From Acidobacteriaceae bacterium (GTDB lineage: Bacteria > Acidobacteriota > Terriglobia > Terriglobales > Acidobacteriaceae), in contig PKXI01000466.1 in assembly GCA_003133425.1 (NCBI GenBank), forward strand, positions 1-8,789: a stretch of 8,789 nucleotides of DNA, written 5' to 3'. Positions 5,794 through 8,789 of this stretch are shown piece after piece (the first letter of the stretch is position 1; every line of letters begins with the position of its first letter). The notes under the pieces were generated by a model that worked only from the letters and a program-made list of their open reading frames with translations, was not told where the DNA came from and did not search any database. The translations under genes and the position numbers were made by a program.

Positions 5794-7155
5794 ATGCTAC
5801 AGCGCACACGCGGTTTCGCACTCCGAATTGCAGTTGGCCTGGCCACAGTAGTTTTATGGGGAGCTTCAGGGTTCGGCTCTCCGGCCCTCGCGCAGCAACC
5901 CCCCGCGCAGCAACCCCTTGTAGACAAGTTCGTCCTCAAAGATACCGTCCAGCCCGTCAGCCAAAGTGAACTCACACGCGCCATCGACCGCGCCAATAGC
6001 GACGGCGCCCAGGCGCTGCTGATCGAAATCGATACGCCGGGCGGTCTGCTCGAGTCGATGCGTGCCATGGTTGCCGCCATACTGGCCTCGCGGGTCCCGG
6101 TGATTGTGTATGTGGGCCCCTCAGGCGCGCGTGCCGGCTCGGCCGGCTTCTTCCTGCTTGAAGCGGCGGACGTGGCCGCCATGGCTCCCGGCACCAACGC
6201 CGGCGCGGCTCACCCGGTGCTCGAGTTTGGCGGTCAGCCTGACGCGACGATGAGCCAGAAGATCGAAAACGACGCCGAAGCTTTTCTGCGTTCTTACGTA
6301 ACCCGGCGCAACCGCAATGCTGAAGCGGCGACAGCAGCCGTTCAATCCTCCCACTCCTACACCGCCGAGGAGGCGCTCAACCAGCATCTCATCGACCTGA
6401 TTTCAAACAGCGACACGCAACTGCTGGCCTCGCTCGACGGCCGCGAGATTACCCGCCTGGACGGGACCAAACAGACGCTCCACCTGGCCGGCGCGCGCAT
6501 TGATGTGGTGCGTCCCTCCATGCGCGACGAACTATTGGGCTGGCTCGTCGACCCAAATATTGCGCTCTTGTTTCTGGTTGGCGGAGCACTGCTCATCTAC
6601 CTCGAATTCAACTCGCCTGGAACCATCGTTCCCGGCGCTCTGGGCACCCTGATGGTGCTCCTCGCGATCTTTGCACTGAATCTGCTGCCCATTCGCTATA
6701 CGGCCGTTCTGCTGCTTATTGCGGCACTGGTTCTGCTGCTGCTTGAGGCCAAGTTCGGCGGCCACGGCGTGCTGGCCATCGCCGGCATAATTTGCCTGAC
6801 CTTTGGGACGCTTACTCTGGTTGCCGCTCCGGTGCCGGAGATGCGCGTGACGCCGTGGGTGGCCTTCGCCGTCAGCGCGGGATTCGGGGGAATCACGTTC
6901 TTCCTTGTGCGATTGGCGGTGCGAGCCCGCCGCAGGAAAGCCCTCATCGGCGCCGATGCAATGGTCGGTTGCAAAGCCATCGCCATGGAGCCGCTCACTC
7001 CCGAAGGTCACGTGCTGGTCGAGGGAGAAATCTGGCGCGCAATGGCCGGCGAACCGCTGCCCCAGGGCGCGAATCTGCGCGTGGTAAGCCATGAACAGAT
7101 GCTGCTGCACGTGGCCCCGGATTCGACCTCCCGCACACCGGAATCCACTGTATAG
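5794..7155 (+). CDS. nfeD: NfeD family membrane-bound serine protease (ClpP class)
   Basis: This 453-residue protein has the full NfeD1b layout. A signal peptide (1-34, ending ALAQ) is followed by a periplasmic ClpP-like protease domain (about 41-235). Four to five membrane helices (about 254-375) and a cytoplasmic NfeD OB-fold (about 385-440, with GEIWRA) complete it. The protease domain carries IDTPGG (79-84), then GARAGSAGFF (111-120) with Ser116 as nucleophile and Lys156 in SQKIEND as general base. The match to the Pyrococcus PH1510 Ser-Lys dyad is from memory. APGTNAGAAHPV (131-142) is also conserved. The family cuts hydrophobic segments of its slipin partner, which is the next gene, 55 bp downstream. 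ATG 5794 was chosen over GTG 5770 because of its ribosome binding site. It looks intact and active. Confidence 0.92.
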   Translation: MLQRTRGFALRIAVGLATVVLWGASGFGSPALAQQPPAQQPLVDKFVLKDTVQPVSQSELTRAIDRANSDGAQALLIEIDTPGGLLESMRAMVAAILASRVPVIVYVGPSGARAGSAGFFLLEAADVAAMAPGTNAGAAHPVLEFGGQPDATMSQKIENDAEAFLRSYVTRRNRNAEAATAAVQSSHSYTAEEALNQHLIDLISNSDTQLLASLDGREITRLDGTKQTLHLAGARIDVVRPSMRDELLGWLVDPNIALLFLVGGALLIYLEFNSPGTIVPGALGTLMVLLAIFALNLLPIRYTAVLLLIAALVLLLLEAKFGGHGVLAIAGIICLTFGTLTLVAAPVPEMRVTPWVAFAVSAGFGGITFFLVRLAVRARRRKALIGADAMVGCKAIAMEPLTPEGHVLVEGEIWRAMAGEPLPQGANLRVVSHEQMLLHVAPDSTSRTPESTV

Positions 7156-7181
7156 ACCGCAACGGAAAATCAGGAACGGAG

Positions 7182-7187
7182 TACAAT
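7182..7187 (+). promoter_or_regulatory. Possible internal -10 box before the slipin gene
   Basis: TACAAT stands 23 nt before ATG 7211 in the NfeD-slipin gap. No matching -35 hexamer lies at the normal distance, so an internal promoter is only possible. GGAAC (7173-7177) just upstream is too close to serve as a -35 element. Confidence 0.25.
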
Positions 7188-7210
7188 CCCACCTGAGTGA
7201 GGGAAGTCAA

Positions 7211-8002
7211 ATGTCAATTGCTGATCTGCCCATGCCGACGCTGATTCTTGTCGCCATCGTTGTCCTCTATTTACTCAACTCCATCAAGATTCTCCGCGAA
7301 TACGAGCGCGGGGTCATCTTCCGCCTCGGCCGCGTGCTGGGAACACCCAAGGGCCCCGGCATCATCCTTGTCTTCCGGCCCCTGGACCAGATGGTCCGCA
7401 TCTCCCTGCGCCAGGAGGTGCTTGAAGTTCCGCCGCAGGACGTGATTACCCGTGACAACGTCACCATCAAGGTGAATGCCGTGGTAACGCTCTACGTGGT
7501 CAATCCCAACGACGCCGCCATCAAGGTGGTCAACTACGTCTACCAGACCTCGCAGTTTGCCCAGACCACCCTGCGCACGGTGCTGGGCGAGGTGGAGCTC
7601 GATACGCTTCTCAGCCATCGCGACCAGCTCAATCTCAGGATTCAATCCATCATCGACCAGCGCACCGAGCCCTTTGGCGTGAAGGTCATTTCTGTCGAAG
7701 TGAAGCAGGTGGACCTGCCCGAGCAGATGCAGCGCGCCATGGCCAAGCAGGCCGAGGCGGAGCGCGAAAAACGCTCCAAGATCATCCACGCCGAAGGCGA
7801 GTTCAGCGCCGCCCAAAGGCTGGTGGATGCCGCCGCCCTCCTGGCTACTGAGCCCATGACCATTCAGTTGCGCTACCTGCAGACCCTCACCGAGATCGGC
7901 GTCGAGAAGAACACGACCATCGTCTTCCCGCTACCCATCGAAATGATGCAGATGCTGAACAAGATGGGAGCCTCGGCCAAGGCGGCTGCCGACAAGCCGT
8001 AA
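7211..8002 (+). CDS. Slipin / stomatin-like SPFH (band 7) protein
   Basis: This 263-residue inner-membrane protein has the usual slipin length. A hydrophobic N-terminal segment (8-22) anchors it. The SPFH domain (about 28-190) begins with REYERGVIFRLGR (29-41) and includes GPGIILVFRPLDQ (48-60) and VPPQDVITRDNVTIKVNAVV (73-92). The helical stretch AMAKQAEAEREKRSKIIHAEGE (176-197) is the characteristic coiled-coil region. Near the C-terminus, NTTIVFPLPIEM (234-245) is a short hydrophobic segment. Slipins assemble into large rings that organise membrane regions and are the known partners of NfeD proteases. ATG 7211 has AGGGA (7200-7204) 6 nt upstream. The same frame is open back to 7091 inside nfeD, but that extension has no family features. 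Confidence 0.93.
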   Translation: MSIADLPMPTLILVAIVVLYLLNSIKILREYERGVIFRLGRVLGTPKGPGIILVFRPLDQMVRISLRQEVLEVPPQDVITRDNVTIKVNAVVTLYVVNPNDAAIKVVNYVYQTSQFAQTTLRTVLGEVELDTLLSHRDQLNLRIQSIIDQRTEPFGVKVISVEVKQVDLPEQMQRAMAKQAEAEREKRSKIIHAEGEFSAAQRLVDAAALLATEPMTIQLRYLQTLTEIGVEKNTTIVFPLPIEMMQMLNKMGASAKAAADKP

Positions 8003-8017
8003 CTCAGAGGACAGTGC

Positions 8018-8725
8018 ATGAGGGGAGTATTCGAAGACGAGGAGCAAGAGCAGGCTCAACCCCGGCGCGACACTGAACTCACGCTGGGCGCGGGCACGCT
8101 CTGGCTCATGTTCCTCAGTTTTTTGCTCATCTGCGGGCTCTTCTTCGGCCTGGGGTACGAAGTAGGCCATCGCGGCACCCAGCCCGCGTCTGCGGCCGGC
8201 CTCGAGCCCTCGGCCGGAGCACAAACGTCCCAGGAGGCCAACGGCTCGCTGTCCAAGCCCTCGGCCACCGCGCTGGCCCGCGTCGCACCGCCAACCCAGA
8301 GCGCTATGCCGCAGGCCGCAGCTTCGCAGCCCGGCGCCACCGGCCAGCCTCAGTACGCGGCAGCAACGCCGCCGGCGGCCCAACCGGCTTCCAATCCTGC
8401 GCCGTCACCTGCCAGCCAGCTCCAGGTTCGCCCTGCCCTCTCCCAGCCAATAACTGGGCCGCAAGCCGCCTCCGCGTCGGCTGTGCATCCGGCACTTCCT
8501 CCGGCGGTTCCGGTCATGGTGCAAATTGCCGCCGTCTCCCACCAGGAGGACGCTGAAGTGCTGGCCGGCGCGCTGCGCAAACGTGGATATGCCGTGAGTA
8601 CCCGGCGCGACTCCCTGGACAATCTCATCCACGTTCGCATCGGCCCGTTCAACAATCGCGACGAAGCCAACCGCTGGCGCCTCAAGCTGCTCAACGACGG
8701 CTACAACGCGATGATCCAGCCGTAG
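8018..8725 (+). CDS. SPOR-domain membrane protein (DedD/FtsN-like layout)
   Basis: This 235-residue protein has a short acidic cytoplasmic N-terminus (1-24, EDEEQEQ) and one membrane helix (about 26-46). A long disordered linker rich in Ala, Pro, Gln and Ser (about 52-163) leads to a C-terminal SPOR domain (165-234). That domain has VMVQIAAVSHQEDAEVLAGAL (166-186), GYAVSTRR (190-197), IHVRIGPFNNRDEA (204-217) and a final GYNAMIQP. SPOR domains bind glycan strands stripped of stem peptides, which are enriched at the division septum. DedD and FtsN share this layout. ATG 8018 has AGAGGA (8006-8011) 6 nt upstream and lies 15 bp after the slipin stop, so it is probably cotranscribed with nfeD and the slipin. 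A specific divisome role is inference. Confidence 0.9.
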   Translation: MRGVFEDEEQEQAQPRRDTELTLGAGTLWLMFLSFLLICGLFFGLGYEVGHRGTQPASAAGLEPSAGAQTSQEANGSLSKPSATALARVAPPTQSAMPQAAASQPGATGQPQYAAATPPAAQPASNPAPSPASQLQVRPALSQPITGPQAASASAVHPALPPAVPVMVQIAAVSHQEDAEVLAGALRKRGYAVSTRRDSLDNLIHVRIGPFNNRDEANRWRLKLLNDGYNAMIQP

Positions 8726-8768
8726 ACAGACTTGGGTTGCTCCAGAGAATCTTAGCCATCATTGAAGC

Positions 8769-8789
8769 GCGGGTGCCCCATCCTTCGCG
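8769..8789. repeat. Beginning of a probable dispersed intergenic repeat, cut by the window edge
   Basis: The last 21 bases read GCGGGTGCCCC then ATCCTTCGCG. From memory, GGGTGCCCCATCCTTCGCG opens an intergenic hairpin repeat common in acidobacterial genomes, whose second arm reads like GCGAAGGATGGG. That arm would lie right of the window, so the structure cannot be confirmed here. The preceding 43 bases after the SPOR stop hold nothing I recognise. Confidence 0.35.

Noticed and set aside
7091..7210. N-terminal extension of the slipin into nfeD
   Set aside because: ATG 7211 has a proper ribosome binding site and gives the normal slipin start. The extension is basic and lacks family features.

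Overview
The window looks like a chromosomal segment from an acidobacterium or a close relative. I base this on GC-rich protein-coding DNA, two dispersed-repeat types that I associate from memory with acidobacterial genomes (2251-2288 and the last ~20 bases), and the protein families present (a TPR protein next to an endonuclease III relative, DUF3467, a GT39/ArnT-like transferase, and NfeD with slipin). The assignment is by pattern recognition, with no database search behind it.

Layout. At the left edge (1 to about 136) is the 5' end of an IS4-family insertion sequence on the minus strand, carrying the first 24 codons of its transposase. A hairpin (151-175) separates it from a minus-strand YjbQ-family gene (190-606). 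A 62-bp divergent intergenic region holds a perfect 9-bp inverted repeat and overlapping promoter-like boxes. It leads on the plus strand to a two-gene unit: a small TPR protein (669-1097) overlapping by 4 bp a COG2231/MagIII-like DNA glycosylase (1094-1786). After a 131-bp gap with a tandem heptamer repeat comes a DUF3467 protein (1918-2223). Then there is a 124-bp gap occupied by a REP-like dispersed repeat framed by 10-bp inverted arms, and a TTG-initiated integral membrane glycosyltransferase (2348-3958). A secreted protein with a FlgO/TolB-like N-terminus and TPRs (4018-5703) follows, probably from its own promoter and nearly leaderless.

The right third is an envelope operon: a secreted/membrane serine protease of the NfeD (ClpP-class) family (5794-7155), a stomatin-like slipin (7211-8002) and a SPOR-domain membrane protein (8018-8725). 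NfeD proteases and slipins are established partners, and the slipin here keeps the hydrophobic C-terminal segment that in an archaeal homologue is the protease's target. The SPOR protein follows the slipin by 15 bp with a strong ribosome binding site, so it probably belongs to the same module and may link it to peptidoglycan at the division site (inference). A set of nested dyads built on ACTAT/ATAGT overlaps the likely promoter of this operon.

I see no tRNA, rRNA, CRISPR array or clear prophage. The most interesting items are the NfeD-slipin-SPOR unit with its dyad-rich promoter, the glycosylase with an altered iron-sulfur motif, and the intergenic repeats.
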